A stretch of 64,000 bases of DNA from VRUE01 sp963699225 (GTDB lineage Bacteria; Actinomycetota; Thermoleophilia; Solirubrobacterales; 70-9). Shown here piece by piece: positions 23,514 to 31,846 of the stretch (its first letter is position 1; each line of letters begins with the position of its first letter). The stretch spans positions 1,612,001 to 1,676,000 of the forward strand of contig OY969423.1 in assembly GCA_963699225.1 (NCBI GenBank), written 5' to 3'. Under the pieces are notes generated by a model. That model ran no database searches and was not told the DNA's origin. It worked only from the letters and a program-made list of their open reading frames with translations. The position numbers and the translations under genes are program-made.

Positions 23514-24325
23514 CGGCGGAGACGATGGCCCACCGCTTGCTGGCAATAGTCACCAATGACCCACTCGGGCCTGAGTCGCTGGGCGAGATCCGCAACGGCA
23601 GCGAGGGAAACGAACTGCGAGTGATCGTGCCCGCGGTCGAGGCAAATGCCTTCCGCCACACGCTGGGGGACGTCGATGAGCCCAGGCAAGAAGCAGCGGA
23701 ACGGCTCGAGCGGGTGCTCGGAGAGTTGCGCGAGAACGGCATCGAGGCCGCTGGCGAGGTGGGTGATCCCGACCCGATCCAGGCGGCTCAAGACGCGCTG
23801 CTGAAGGCTCCGGCGGATGAGATCGTGATCTTCGAGCATGAGGAGGCGCAGGCGCGCTGGTTCGAGGAAGGCCTGATGGAAAAGGCCGAAGCGGGGCTCG
23901 AGCCGCCGCTGCGGATGGTGGTCCTCCACAGCGACCAGGACGGCACCGAGCACGTCGCCGAGATCGAGACGGTCGGCCAGGGGACCCACGACCCCGCCGA
24001 GGGCCACGAAATCGGCTCCGCCTACGTGCCGGGCCTCTCGCGGGCGGACTTCGCCGGCATGGTCGCCGGGCTCTTCGGAACCATCGTCGCCGCAATCCTC
24101 GCCGCCGCGGTCACCGCCGAAGACGGCAGCGTCAGCGGCCGCGCCGCGGCCGCGATCCTGATCGCGATCGGCATCGCCCTCGTCAACGTGGCGCACGTCG
24201 TCGGCCTTACCTTGATGGAGAGCGTGCGCTACCGCGGCGGCTTCGCCAAGCTCTTCCGCTACCTCTCGCTGATCGGCACCCCGATCGCGGTAATCGTCAT
24301 CCTCGTGCTCTTGCTCAGCAGCTGA
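23510..24325 (+). CDS. Membrane protein with soluble N-terminal domain
   Basis: This is a 271-residue protein. The first ~150 residues look like an alpha/beta nucleotide-binding-type domain similar in layout to universal-stress proteins (HRLLAIVTNDPLGPESLGEI, ADEIVIFEHEEAQARWFEEG, LRMVVLHSDQDGTEH). The rest holds three hydrophobic helices (about 185-205, 215-235, 250-271). No specific function can be assigned. Translation probably starts at the GTG overlapping the previous gene's stop, with an alternative ATG at 23525. A sensor or stress role is speculation from the USP-like part. Confidence 0.7.
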   Translation: MTAETMAHRLLAIVTNDPLGPESLGEIRNGSEGNELRVIVPAVEANAFRHTLGDVDEPRQEAAERLERVLGELRENGIEAAGEVGDPDPIQAAQDALLKAPADEIVIFEHEEAQARWFEEGLMEKAEAGLEPPLRMVVLHSDQDGTEHVAEIETVGQGTHDPAEGHEIGSAYVPGLSRADFAGMVAGLFGTIVAAILAAAVTAEDGSVSGRAAAAILIAIGIALVNVAHVVGLTLMESVRYRGGFAKLFRYLSLIGTPIAVIVILVLLLSS

Positions 24326-24330
24326 GCAAT

Positions 24331-24672
24331 TCAGCCTTCGGCGCCGGCCACGGCGCGTTGCAGCTGGCTCTTGCTCATCGTCGAGCGGCCTTCTATGCCG
24401 AGCTTCTTGGCGTCGTTGTAGAGCTGCTCGCGGGTGCGGCCACCGGGGCCGCTGCCCGAGCGCTTGCCGCCGCGCCTGCTGGCGGAACTACCGCTGGTCG
24501 AGCTGCGCGAGGAGGTTTTCGACTCCCCGGAGCGGGCCTTTTCCTTGTTGACGGCGCGAGAGGCGATCTGCTCGGCGCGTTTCTCCGAGCGACCGGCTTT
24601 CTTCTCGCTCTTCTTGATGTGCTCGTACTGGCGGGCGCGCTTGCTGCCTTTTTTCACTCCACGAGGTGGCAT
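24331..24672 (-). CDS. Small basic protein with Rho-N/SAP-like C-terminus
   Basis: This is a 113-residue, very basic protein. The N-terminal half (RARQYEHIKKSEKKAGRSEK, AEQIASRAVNKEKARSGES) matches proteins often annotated as plasmid-stabilisation-like in actinobacteria. A Ser/Gly/Arg-rich linker follows, and the last ~35 residues (TREQLYNDAKKLGIEGRS, MSKSQLQRAV) form a Rho N-terminal/SAP-like helix-turn-helix that may bind nucleic acid. A strong AAAGGAG precedes the ATG at 24670-24672. Nothing nearby indicates a plasmid, so a chromosome-associated nucleic-acid-binding role is more likely. Confidence 0.75.
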   Translation of the reverse strand: MPPRGVKKGSKRARQYEHIKKSEKKAGRSEKRAEQIASRAVNKEKARSGESKTSSRSSTSGSSASRRGGKRSGSGPGGRTREQLYNDAKKLGIEGRSTMSKSQLQRAVAGAEG

Positions 24673-24730
24673 GCGATCTCCTTTCGATCAGCAGACCAAT
24701 ACCCGCGCGGCCGCAAACCATGCGGTGCGA

Positions 24731-25093
24731 TCAGGACAAAGAGCCGAAAGCCGAGAGTGCTTCCTCGGCGCTCTCGAAAACCATGCCGTTCGAAGTCAGG
24801 CCGGTTACCGAAAGGACGCGAAGAACCTGATCCTCGGGGGCGTAAACGGCGAGCCTGCCTCCCCGCTTGGCGAACTCGTTGTGAGCGTGGACGATCGCCG
24901 CAATCCCGGTCGAGTCGATGAACTCGCAGCTCTTCAGGCCGATCAAAACGTGTCGGCACTCTGCCTTGGCACGAGCGAGCCCGTCAGCGAGCTGATCGGC
25001 GACAGCGAGGTCGAGCTCGCCCTCCACACGGATCTCCCGACACCCGGGACGAAGATCCCGTTCGAAGAGTTTGAAAGTTCGCAAATGAGACAT
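24731..25093 (-). CDS. STAS-domain anti-sigma factor antagonist
   Basis: This is a 120-residue single STAS domain. The strand-helix pattern ends in the phospho-acceptor motif D-S-T-G (60-63, Ser61), followed by IAAIVHAHNEFAKRGGRLAVY. In SpoIIAA/RsbV partners the kinase-type anti-sigma factor phosphorylates this Ser, and the dephosphorylated form frees the sigma factor. A kinase of that type is encoded just upstream (25269-25694). The interval between them contains a terminator-like hairpin with a T6 run that also covers this gene's GGAGG ribosome site, so the pair may not be expressed in a fixed ratio. Confidence 0.9.
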   Translation of the reverse strand: MSHLRTFKLFERDLRPGCREIRVEGELDLAVADQLADGLARAKAECRHVLIGLKSCEFIDSTGIAAIVHAHNEFAKRGGRLAVYAPEDQVLRVLSVTGLTSNGMVFESAEEALSAFGSLS

Positions 25094-25104
25094 CTAAAAA
25101 AGAC

Positions 25105-25131
25105 CTCCGAAAATCGGTTTCTCGGTCGGAG
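25105..25131 (-). terminator. Hairpin with T6 tract overlapping the STAS ribosome site
   Basis: On the minus strand CTCCGA (25126-25131) can pair with TCGGAG (25105-25110), followed within 3 bases by six T (25096-25101). The second arm includes the GGAGG ribosome site of the STAS gene, whose ATG is at 25091-25093. This could be an intrinsic terminator or attenuator, or a ribosome-site sequestering hairpin. Confidence 0.5.
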
Positions 25132-25175
25132 TTACAGACTGGCCTGCCAGCCGGGCTGCGTGCCTCTCTGTAGTC

Positions 25176-25204
25176 GATGTATCGACGCCAAGCGCCGATA
25201 CATC
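25176..25204. other. 9-bp inverted repeat in anti-sigma/STAS interval
   Basis: GATGTATCG (25176-25184) and CGATACATC (25196-25204) form a perfect inverted repeat with an 11-base spacer. A second small one, GAATTC twice (25210-25215 and 25223-25228), lies beside it. These may be an operator or part of a promoter for the STAS gene. Confidence 0.35.
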
Positions 25205-25246
25205 CCCTCGAATTCTATCGCTGAATTCAAGCGGGTGCAAAGCCTT

Positions 25247-25267
25247 CCAACGGCCGGAACCCGTTGG
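25247..25267 (-). terminator. Hairpin directly after the anti-sigma gene
   Basis: CCAACGG/CCGTTGG (25247-25253, 25261-25267) forms a 7-bp stem with a 7-base loop, one base beyond the stop codon of the anti-sigma gene at 25269-25694. It is terminator-like but lacks a T-run. Confidence 0.4.
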
Positions 25268-25268
25268 T

Positions 25269-25694
25269 TCAGGCGGCCTCGAGCGCAACTGTCGCCCTCA
25301 ACTCGGTGCCGCCCCCACGGGCGCTGCGCAGCTGAAAGCTGGTTGCCATGGCGCCGACCAGCAGGAGGCCCAGGCGCAGGCTTGCCGGCCTGGGGTCCGG
25401 CCGAGCGCTGACGCCCTGCCCGCGGTCACGAACGACTACCTCGACCGACTCCTCCTGGCGAGTCAGCTCGACTTCCAACGGCCTATCGATTTCGTCCTCG
25501 GTATAAGCGTGCAAGACGACGTTTGTGCAGGCCTCTGAGACGAGAGTCTTGAGGTCGTTCCGCGCTTGCTCGTGCATTCCAAAGCTGCGAGCGGCTCGAT
25601 CGACCGCCGCGCGCACTGCCCCGATGTTCTCGCGCTCGGCAGAGAGACTGAGGAACAGTCGGTCCTGCTCGCTGGTTTCGGTCAGGTCGCCCAT
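25269..25694 (-). CDS. RsbW/SpoIIAB-type anti-sigma regulatory kinase
   Basis: This is a 141-residue GHKL ATPase domain. The N-box is E54-A-C-T-N58-V-V-L-H62 and the G1 box V-R-D-R-G-Q-G-V (residues 88-95). The G2-type loop is replaced by SLRLGLLLVGAMA, and the end is RGGGTELRATVAL. Such proteins bind a sigma factor or act as serine kinases on STAS antagonists. The partner STAS gene is downstream. No alternative sigma factor lies in this window, so the controlled sigma must be encoded elsewhere. Confidence 0.9.
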   Translation of the reverse strand: MGDLTETSEQDRLFLSLSAERENIGAVRAAVDRAARSFGMHEQARNDLKTLVSEACTNVVLHAYTEDEIDRPLEVELTRQEESVEVVVRDRGQGVSARPDPRPASLRLGLLLVGAMATSFQLRSARGGGTELRATVALEAA

Positions 25695-25747
25695 CTTGGC
25701 CGCGCCGGGATCAGCGACCCATCCGTCAGGTTGTTGCTGAGCTTCGA

Positions 25748-26332
25748 CTATGCGCTGGTGGACGCACTCTCACGTTGTCCCCCGTGCACGCCCTCGGCGA
25801 ACTCCTCAACGAGCTTCGCGTTGAATGCATCGAGGTCGTCGGGCTTGCGGCTGCTGACCAGGCCCTGGTCGACGTGGACTTCCTCGTCGACCCACTCGGC
25901 GCCGGCGTTGCGCAGGTCGGTCTGCAGGCTCGGCCAGGAGGTGAGCGTGCGGCCGTCGACAACATCGGCGTTGATCAGGGTCCAGGGCGCATGGCAGATC
26001 GCCCCCACCGGCTTGCCGGCCTCGAAGAAGGAGCGCACGAACTGGACGGCGTCGGTGTCGGTGCGCAGCTGGTCGGGATTGGCCACCCCACCTGGCAGCA
26101 CCAAGCCGTCGTAGTCGTCGGGATTAGCCTCGCCCACGGCCTTGTCCGGGCTGAAGGTCTCGCCCTTGTCGAGGTGGTTGAAGGCCTGGATCTCGTCCGT
26201 CTCGGGGGCGAGCAGGTCGATCTCGGCGCCGGCCTCGCGCAACGCCTCGCGCGGACTGGTCAGCTCGATTTCCTCCACCCCCTCGTTGGCGACGAGGATG
26301 GCGATTTTCTTGCCCTGCAACTGGTCTGACAT
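25748..26332 (-). CDS. DJ-1/PfpI-family protein (YhbO-like)
   Basis: This is a 194-residue class I glutamine-amidotransferase-like fold. The nucleophile elbow is G-A-I-C113-H114-A-P-W, with an acidic residue near position 20 (EGVEEIEL) that activates the Cys. LVLPGGVANPDQLR and the C-terminal SSRKPDDLDAFNAKLVEEF are typical of PfpI/YhbO. Members act as proteases, chaperones or deglycases for glyoxal-damaged proteins in stress. The ATG at 26330-26332 has AAAGGAG upstream. The gene is monocistronic or co-transcribed with the anti-sigma pair (gap 53 bases). Confidence 0.9.
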   Translation of the reverse strand: MSDQLQGKKIAILVANEGVEEIELTSPREALREAGAEIDLLAPETDEIQAFNHLDKGETFSPDKAVGEANPDDYDGLVLPGGVANPDQLRTDTDAVQFVRSFFEAGKPVGAICHAPWTLINADVVDGRTLTSWPSLQTDLRNAGAEWVDEEVHVDQGLVSSRKPDDLDAFNAKLVEEFAEGVHGGQRESASTSA

Positions 26333-26549
26333 CTGAAGCTCCTTTGCATCGATCTGAGGTGCGTTACCGCCAGCCCGGACGCCTCTCCGCCGCCTTGCGG
26401 CGGCAGTTGGTCTTCTCACTCAAGCGGGAACCGGGGCCCAGCGCGCCGGTAAAAGCCGCTGAGATCCGGGCTGGCAGCCGCTGCCGTCAGATACCCGGGG
26501 CCGCTGAGGCAAAACAGCCCGCATGTGACGGGCGCCGGCCGGGTAGGCG

Positions 26550-28820
26550 ATGACGATGTCGCGAAAGAATTCTCGTCCTTCGCAAAGCGGGCTGGCCTGG
26601 AATCGCAGTGGGCGAGTGGTCGTCTGGCTGCGCTTCCTGATCGTGCCCGCCTGGATCGCGGCGACCGTGATGGCGATGACCCACCTGCCCTCGGCGTTCG
26701 AAGCGGAAGCCGGCGAGCTGGACAGCCTGTTGCCGCACTCCTCCAGTGCCCTGGAAGTGGAACGCAAGGCGCTCAAAACGTTCGGCCTGCCGCTGCTGAG
26801 CCGGACCATGGTGGTTGCGCGCGAGCCCGGCGGCTTCTCCACCGCCCAGGCCTCCGCCGCCGCCGACTACATCGCCGCGGCGGACCGCGGCGAAGGCTCG
26901 AACGCGGTCAAGGCGGTGCCGCTCACCGACGCACCAGGGATGCTCGGCGCCGGCCAGGCCGCGACCACGATCGTCGCCTACCTCTATCTCGACCCGGCGC
27001 TGAGCGAAGGCGAATCCCAGGAACGCGCCGAGCGCTTCGCGGCCGGCCTCGAGCGCGCCAGCTCGGCTCCGGTGGTGAAGGTGACCGGCGCACTGCCCGC
27101 GACCCGGTCCGAAACAGAGATCGCCGAAAGCCACCTGATCTGGGTCGAGCTGGCGACGGCTTTCCTGGTCGTCGCGATCCTCGCGCTCTACTTCCGCTCG
27201 CTCGGGGTGCCGTTGCTCGGCCTCTCGACCGTGGCGATCGCCTACCTCTGCGCCGACCGCGTCCTCGGCTGGATCGCCGAGCGCTACGGGCTATCGATTC
27301 CGCGAGAGGCCGAGCCGGTGATCGTCGCCCTGATCTTCGGCGTGCTCACCGACTACCTGGTCTTCTTCGTCTCCGGCTACCGCCAGCGGCTGCGCCAGGG
27401 CGAGCGCACGACCGAGGCCGTGAGCGAGACGACCGGGGAGCTGCTGCCGGTGATCCTGACGGCGGCGCTGATGATCGCCGGCGCGACGCTGACCCTGCTG
27501 CTCTCCGGCGTCAGCTTCCTCAGCGCTTTCGGCCCGAGCATGGCGGTCGCGGTGATCGTCTCGGCGCTGGTCGCGATGACGCTGGTGCCGGCCGCGCTGG
27601 CGATCTTTGGCAGAGCGCTGTTGTGGCCGCGTGGCGTAGGCGAGCAATCCTCCGCTGACGCGGACACTGAGAAGGACGCCGTCGACGAGGGGGCAGGGGT
27701 CGAGGAGGGCGGAGCCCGCGGGCGCCTGCTTGGCGTCGCCGTCAAGGTGCCCCTGCTGACCGCGGTGGTCTGCGTCTTGGCGCTGCTCGTGGCGGCCAGC
27801 GGCCTGCGCCACCTCGAGCTGGGCAACCCGGTGATGCGCGGCCTGCCGGAAGCGAGCGAACCGCGGCAGGGCTACGACGCCGCGGCAGCCGGCATCGGCC
27901 CTGGCGTGCTCGGCCCGACGATGCTCGTGCTCGAAGGCCAGGGAATCGCCCAACGCGGGGCCGAGCTGGCGAGCTTCCAGACTGACCTCGAAGGCGACCG
28001 CCAGATCGTCGGCGTCCTCGGGCCCGCCGACCAGCCGCTGCCATCGCGCGCCGGAGTGATGCTCGCGCCAAACGGCAACGCGGCCCGTTACGTGCTGGCG
28101 CTCGACGGCGATCCCGACGGGGCAGCTGCCACCGGCGCGCTCAGCGAACTCGAAGACGAGCTGCCGAGCATGCTCGAGCGCAGCGGCCTGCGGGGCGTCC
28201 GGACCGGCGTCACCGGCGATACGACGATCGCTGCCGAACTGAGCGAAGACACGACCACCGCCTTCGAGCGGGTCGCGCCGGCCGCCCTCCTGGTCCTGCT
28301 GCTCCTGCTCTGGTTTTTGTTGCGGAGCTGGGCCGCGCCGCTGTACCTGGTCGGCAGCAGTCTGCTCGTCGTAGCCGCCGCCCTCGGCATCACGGTCTAC
28401 GTTTTCCAGGACCTGCTCGGCTACGGCGAGCTGGCCTTCTTCGTGCCGGTCGCGAGCGCGATCCTCCTCCTCGCCCTGGGCGCCGACTACAACGTCTTCC
28501 TGATCAGCCGCATCTGGCAGGAGGCAGAGGACCAAGAGCTGCGCCCGGCGATCCGCGCCGCCGGAATCCGCGCCGGCCGCGCGATCACCGTGGCCGGCTT
28601 CATCCTCGCCCTCTCCTTCGCCGCCGTCGCCCTGATCCCAATCCAGGGATTCCGCGAGATCGCCTTCGCCCTCTGCGTCGGCCTACTGCTCGACACCCTG
28701 ATTGCCCGCACCTTGCTGGTGCCGGCCTTGGTCGCCATCTTCGGGCGTGGAAAGCATGCGGACAAGGAACCGACGGACAACCAGCTCTCGACACCTCCTA
28801 TAGAATCGACCGCGAAATAA
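26550..28820 (+). CDS. MMPL/RND-family transporter 2
   Basis: This 756-residue membrane protein has the same twofold layout as the MMPL at 8444-10657: an N-terminal helix, a ~150-residue extracytoplasmic domain, a helix bundle with IFGVLTDYLVFFVSGYR, an acidic cytoplasmic linker (about residues 370-390, rich in Asp/Glu), a second extracytoplasmic domain, and a bundle with LALGADYNVFLISRIWQE. Both D-Y proton-relay motifs are intact. It is a probable lipid or hydrophobic-compound exporter. It is not close to any regulator except the TetR gene beyond tRNA-Thr, and is followed at once by that tRNA. Confidence 0.9.
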   Translation: MTMSRKNSRPSQSGLAWNRSGRVVVWLRFLIVPAWIAATVMAMTHLPSAFEAEAGELDSLLPHSSSALEVERKALKTFGLPLLSRTMVVAREPGGFSTAQASAAADYIAAADRGEGSNAVKAVPLTDAPGMLGAGQAATTIVAYLYLDPALSEGESQERAERFAAGLERASSAPVVKVTGALPATRSETEIAESHLIWVELATAFLVVAILALYFRSLGVPLLGLSTVAIAYLCADRVLGWIAERYGLSIPREAEPVIVALIFGVLTDYLVFFVSGYRQRLRQGERTTEAVSETTGELLPVILTAALMIAGATLTLLLSGVSFLSAFGPSMAVAVIVSALVAMTLVPAALAIFGRALLWPRGVGEQSSADADTEKDAVDEGAGVEEGGARGRLLGVAVKVPLLTAVVCVLALLVAASGLRHLELGNPVMRGLPEASEPRQGYDAAAAGIGPGVLGPTMLVLEGQGIAQRGAELASFQTDLEGDRQIVGVLGPADQPLPSRAGVMLAPNGNAARYVLALDGDPDGAAATGALSELEDELPSMLERSGLRGVRTGVTGDTTIAAELSEDTTTAFERVAPAALLVLLLLLWFLLRSWAAPLYLVGSSLLVVAAALGITVYVFQDLLGYGELAFFVPVASAILLLALGADYNVFLISRIWQEAEDQELRPAIRAAGIRAGRAITVAGFILALSFAAVALIPIQGFREIAFALCVGLLLDTLIARTLLVPALVAIFGRGKHADKEPTDNQLSTPPIESTAK

Positions 28821-28862
28821 CTCCGAATTCCGCACTCCAAAGCGGTTTCCGGCTTCTTTTGC

Positions 28863-28935
28863 GCCGACGTAGCTCAGTTGGTAGAGCACTTCACTCGTAA
28901 TGAAGGGGTCCCCGGTTCAAATCCGGGCGTCGGCT
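28863..28935 (+). tRNA. tRNA-Thr (CGT)
   Basis: This is a complete cloverleaf: acceptor stem GCCGACG/CGTCGGC, D-arm GCTC-AGTTGGTA-GAGC, anticodon stem-loop CTTCA-CTCGTAA-TGAAG with anticodon CGT, and T-arm CCCGG-TTCAAAT-CCGGG. Discriminator T; CCA is not encoded. It reads codon ACG. Confidence 0.97.
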
Positions 28936-29113
28936 TCATTTCAGCGCCTTTTTCCCATTCCAGAGCGGTGCCCGAACAAAACTGAAGGGGTCCACGAATC
29001 TCGTGTGAGCGCTTCATACGGCTCCAGGTGTGGCGGTAAGCCCCCGCTCGCTACATCCGTCCCATGTCGCGCGGGCTCCGCTGTGCGTCGGGCGCGCGCT
29101 AAGTTGGATATTC

Positions 29114-29743
29114 ATGTTTTTCGATCCGGCGGACTACTTGGACGCGGGCCCGGGCAGCAAGCCGGAGGCGAAAGCCCGCGGCGCGCGCGAGGCGAGACAG
29201 CGGGCCAAATTCTGCGAAACGATGACCCGGATCATCGCCGAGCACGGCCTGCCGAACACCTCGGTGAACCTCGTCTTCCGCGGAGCCCGCCAGGGAAGCT
29301 CGACCTACTACAAGCTCTACCCCAACCGCGAAGCCTGCGTGCTGGAAGCATTCAAGCGCTGCGCGGCGACGATCCTCGCCCGAGTCGAGGCAGCGGCACG
29401 CGCCGCCGATGGGCCGAACGAGGCGCTGGCGGCAGGTATCGATGCGCTCGCCGCTGCACTTGCCAGCGATCCCGCGGTAGCGCGCCTGGTTGCAATCGAG
29501 ATTCGGGCCGGAAACGAAGCCTGCCGCGAGGCCCATGAGGCATGGCTGGCGCAGCTGGAGACACTGGTGCAAAGCAAGCTGCCGAACCTCAACGGCTTCG
29601 AGGAGCAGGTGGCGCGCTTCACCGTCGGCGGGGTCGCGACTGTCCTCGAGACCGAAGTTGCCGCCGAACGTACTTCAGCCAGTGCCGCGACCCTGGTCGC
29701 GGCCGGCTCGGTAGCGTGCCCGCCGCAAGGTCCTCGCCACTGA
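29114..29743 (+). CDS. TetR-family regulator (A)
   Basis: This is a 209-residue protein. After a short N-terminal extension, residues ~28-75 form a TetR helix-turn-helix (MTRIIAEHGLPNTSVNLVFR, ARQGSSTYYKLYPNREACVL), then a helical C-terminal ligand domain. There is no recognisable ribosome site before the ATG at 29114, so the transcript may be leaderless. It lies alone between tRNA-Thr and the secreted-protein island. Ligand and targets are unknown. Confidence 0.78.
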   Translation: MFFDPADYLDAGPGSKPEAKARGAREARQRAKFCETMTRIIAEHGLPNTSVNLVFRGARQGSSTYYKLYPNREACVLEAFKRCAATILARVEAAARAADGPNEALAAGIDALAAALASDPAVARLVAIEIRAGNEACREAHEAWLAQLETLVQSKLPNLNGFEEQVARFTVGGVATVLETEVAAERTSASAATLVAAGSVACPPQGPRH

Positions 29744-29765
29744 CTAGGCGCGGCCCCCTCGGGCA

Positions 29766-31037
29766 TCAATTACGGATGATTGCGGTGCTCTTGAATCGGA
29801 CAATCGCGGGAGAAGAGTCTCTGTTCCCGGCCGCATCGACGGCAAAAACGCGAAGCGTGTGGTGACCGGGGTTGAGCGTTCCATAGCGCTCCGAGGAGGG
29901 GCAGATCGCGAACCGGTGCTTGTCGAGCCGGCATCGGAACGTCGAGCCTGCCTCGCTCGAGTGGAAGCTGAAGATCCAGATCGGAGGTTGTCGCTTCAGG
30001 ACGCGCTTGAAGACCTGAGTTTCCGGCGGTGTCGTGTCGGGCGAAGGTGGGCCAGGCGCATTGCCTCCGAAGGCGGGTGGCGGCGAAAGCGGCGGCAGTT
30101 GAGCCGAGATCGAGAAGCTGAAGCTCCCCATCGAGGGTTCTTCGGTGACCAAATCCGGGGTGCCGTAGACGACGATCCGATATGTCGTCCCGGCCATCAC
30201 CGTGACTTCCGCGGACCCGGTGGCCGCGAGGACTTGAGTCAGCTCGCCGAGGGAGCCGCCGGTGTACAAGTTCCAGTTGAGCCCGGCCACGCAGCAGGGC
30301 CCACTGAACCGGTATTTCCCGCTCTGCGGAGCCGTCCACGCGTACCAAGTGGAAGCGCCTGCGCCTGCGCCATAGGACGGCTCGCCGAGCTCCGTCGTTG
30401 CCTGCCAGTTGTAGCCGCGGGCGTTCGCCCAGTAGGAGGCGAATCCGGCGCCTTCTTCTTCTTCGATCGAGCCAGTGAGGACCTGAGCGTTTGCGAAATC
30501 GTCGTTGGCCGGCGTCGGCGTCGTTTCGAGCTGAAGGTCAAACGTGCCTTCGCCAACCGGAGGTTCGCCCGGTGGCACGTAGAAGGCGTCCCCATCGACT
30601 CCGATCTCATAAGTGGTGCCGGCGATGGCCTTGAAGGTGACCTGCTGTCCGCTGAAGCCAGGACACCCCGGTCCTTCACTGTGAAAGTCGCCTGCCACTT
30701 TGGTCAGAGCGTCGACCTGAGTCCCGCTATAGACACTGGCTACCGCCCGAAAGTCGCTGCCGCAGGTGCCAACCGTGACAAAGCTCGAACTCGCCGCTTC
30801 CCACTCGAACCAGACGGAATGGCCCTTCGACCCCAGGGAGCCGTGGTAGGGCTCGCCTTCCTCTTTCGTCGCTTCGACGTTGCTCTCGCTCAGGTTGACC
30901 GGCAGCGGTCCCACAACCTGCGCGTTTGCGAAATCGTCGTTGGCGGGTGCCGCAGCGAGGGCCGTGGGGACTGACGACAACAAACAGAGCAGCAGAAGAG
31001 CTACCCCCGCCAGCCCAGTTGTCCCTTGCCGCCTCAT
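29766..31037 (-). CDS. Secreted protein with repeated domain and Ig-like C-terminus
   Basis: This is a 423-residue protein. The signal peptide (residues ~8-28, ending ALA-AA) is followed by two ~130-residue repeats, each starting A-N-D-D-F-A-N-A-Q-V and containing G-x-S-V/T-W-Y/F-x-W and a G-T-T-Y-x-I/E motif, the pattern of bacterial pre-peptidase-like beta-sandwiches. A Pro-rich linker leads to a C-terminal Ig-like module with F-R-C-R-L-D, a paired Cys and H-T-L-R-V-F-A-V-D-A-A-G-N-R-D. This last module is a common cell-surface module in this bacterial group. It is likely exported and involved in binding. Confidence 0.8.
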   Translation of the reverse strand: MRRQGTTGLAGVALLLLCLLSSVPTALAAAPANDDFANAQVVGPLPVNLSESNVEATKEEGEPYHGSLGSKGHSVWFEWEAASSSFVTVGTCGSDFRAVASVYSGTQVDALTKVAGDFHSEGPGCPGFSGQQVTFKAIAGTTYEIGVDGDAFYVPPGEPPVGEGTFDLQLETTPTPANDDFANAQVLTGSIEEEEGAGFASYWANARGYNWQATTELGEPSYGAGAGASTWYAWTAPQSGKYRFSGPCCVAGLNWNLYTGGSLGELTQVLAATGSAEVTVMAGTTYRIVVYGTPDLVTEEPSMGSFSFSISAQLPPLSPPPAFGGNAPGPPSPDTTPPETQVFKRVLKRQPPIWIFSFHSSEAGSTFRCRLDKHRFAICPSSERYGTLNPGHHTLRVFAVDAAGNRDSSPAIVRFKSTAIIRN

Positions 31038-31080
31038 CGAACCTTTGAGGGCTCGGACCCTACCAGCCTGAAAGCTCTAT

Positions 31081-31094
31081 AGACACGGATGTCT
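31081..31094. promoter_or_regulatory. 14-bp dyad upstream of secreted protein gene
   Basis: AGACA-CGGA-TGTCT is a perfect 5-4-5 dyad 44 bases upstream of the secreted protein start at 31037. The half-site AGACA/TGTCT recurs with 6-base spacing (63852-63867) in the promoter of collagen-like gene 2. The function is inferred and weak. Confidence 0.25.
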
Positions 31095-31170
31095 CGAAGA
31101 CGGGCTGTAGGCGCGGAGCGCAAGTCGAACTCCTTCGGTACGAAGGCGTCTTTCATCTCAAGTGCAGGGG

Positions 31171-31186
31171 TGTACAATCGTGTTTA
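31171..31186 (+). promoter_or_regulatory. TetR-type operator, site 1
   Basis: TGTAC-AATCGT-GTTTA is one of three related 16-bp sites of the form TARAC-N6-GTTTA in this window. It overlaps a -10-like TACAAT (31173-31178) and ends 6 bases before the ATG of TetR gene B, so the transcript would be nearly leaderless and self-repressed. Confidence 0.45.
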
Positions 31187-31192
31187 CCGCTT

Positions 31193-31822
31193 ATGAAGCC
31201 GCTTCCCGGGCAATCGGAGCGCGAATGGGTCCTTCTTGGAATGGCGGAGTGCTGCGGCGAGAGGGGTTACGAGACGACGAGCGTCGCCGATGTGTGCGCG
31301 GCGGCCGGGGTCTCGGAGCCGCGCTTCCACGAGCTCTTCGCCGGCAAGGAGGAATGTCTGGGCGCGGCGATGGAGTGGCTAGTTGAACTCGCCTGGAGGA
31401 GGCTGGAGGAGGACTCCCCCGTCGACAAGCCGTGGGCCGAGCGATTGCGGACCGGCGTCGAGTCGCTGCTCGAGGTGCTGGCCGAGCGGCCCGCCTTTGC
31501 CCGCCTCGCCCTGATCGAGGCACCGGTCGCAGGGGGACGGGCGGCGATCCTCCGCGACTCGGCCAAGACGGGCATGCTCGGTTTCATCGAGGCCGCCCCC
31601 CAGCCCAGAGGGGTGGAGATTCCGCAGAGCGCCGGCCGGGCCGCGCTGGCGGGGGTCGAAGCGCTGGTGATCGGCCGGGTGCTTCAGGGAAGTACAGAGG
31701 GCCTCGCCGAGCTGGCGCCGGAGATCACCTTCATGCTCGCGGTCCCCTACCTCGGCCGAGCCGAGGCCTCGCGGTTGGGGACGAAGCCAGGCAGGCACGG
31801 GTATCTGCGCGCAGTCGCGTAG
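31193..31822 (+). CDS. TetR-family regulator (B)
   Basis: This is a 209-residue protein with the N-terminal TetR fold: EWVLLGMAECCGERGYETTS, VADVCAAAGVSEPRFHELFAGKEECL. The C-terminal part is helical with typical mid-protein ERPAFARLALIE. It has no ribosome site and is probably leaderless, with the operator overlapping its promoter. It converges with TetR gene C (25 bases apart). The two are similar in length and layout, and both promoters carry the same kind of 16-bp operator. The ligand is unknown. Confidence 0.85.
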   Translation: MKPLPGQSEREWVLLGMAECCGERGYETTSVADVCAAAGVSEPRFHELFAGKEECLGAAMEWLVELAWRRLEEDSPVDKPWAERLRTGVESLLEVLAERPAFARLALIEAPVAGGRAAILRDSAKTGMLGFIEAAPQPRGVEIPQSAGRAALAGVEALVIGRVLQGSTEGLAELAPEITFMLAVPYLGRAEASRLGTKPGRHGYLRAVA

Positions 31823-31846
31823 CGAGTCGGCCTCAGACGCTCGCCA

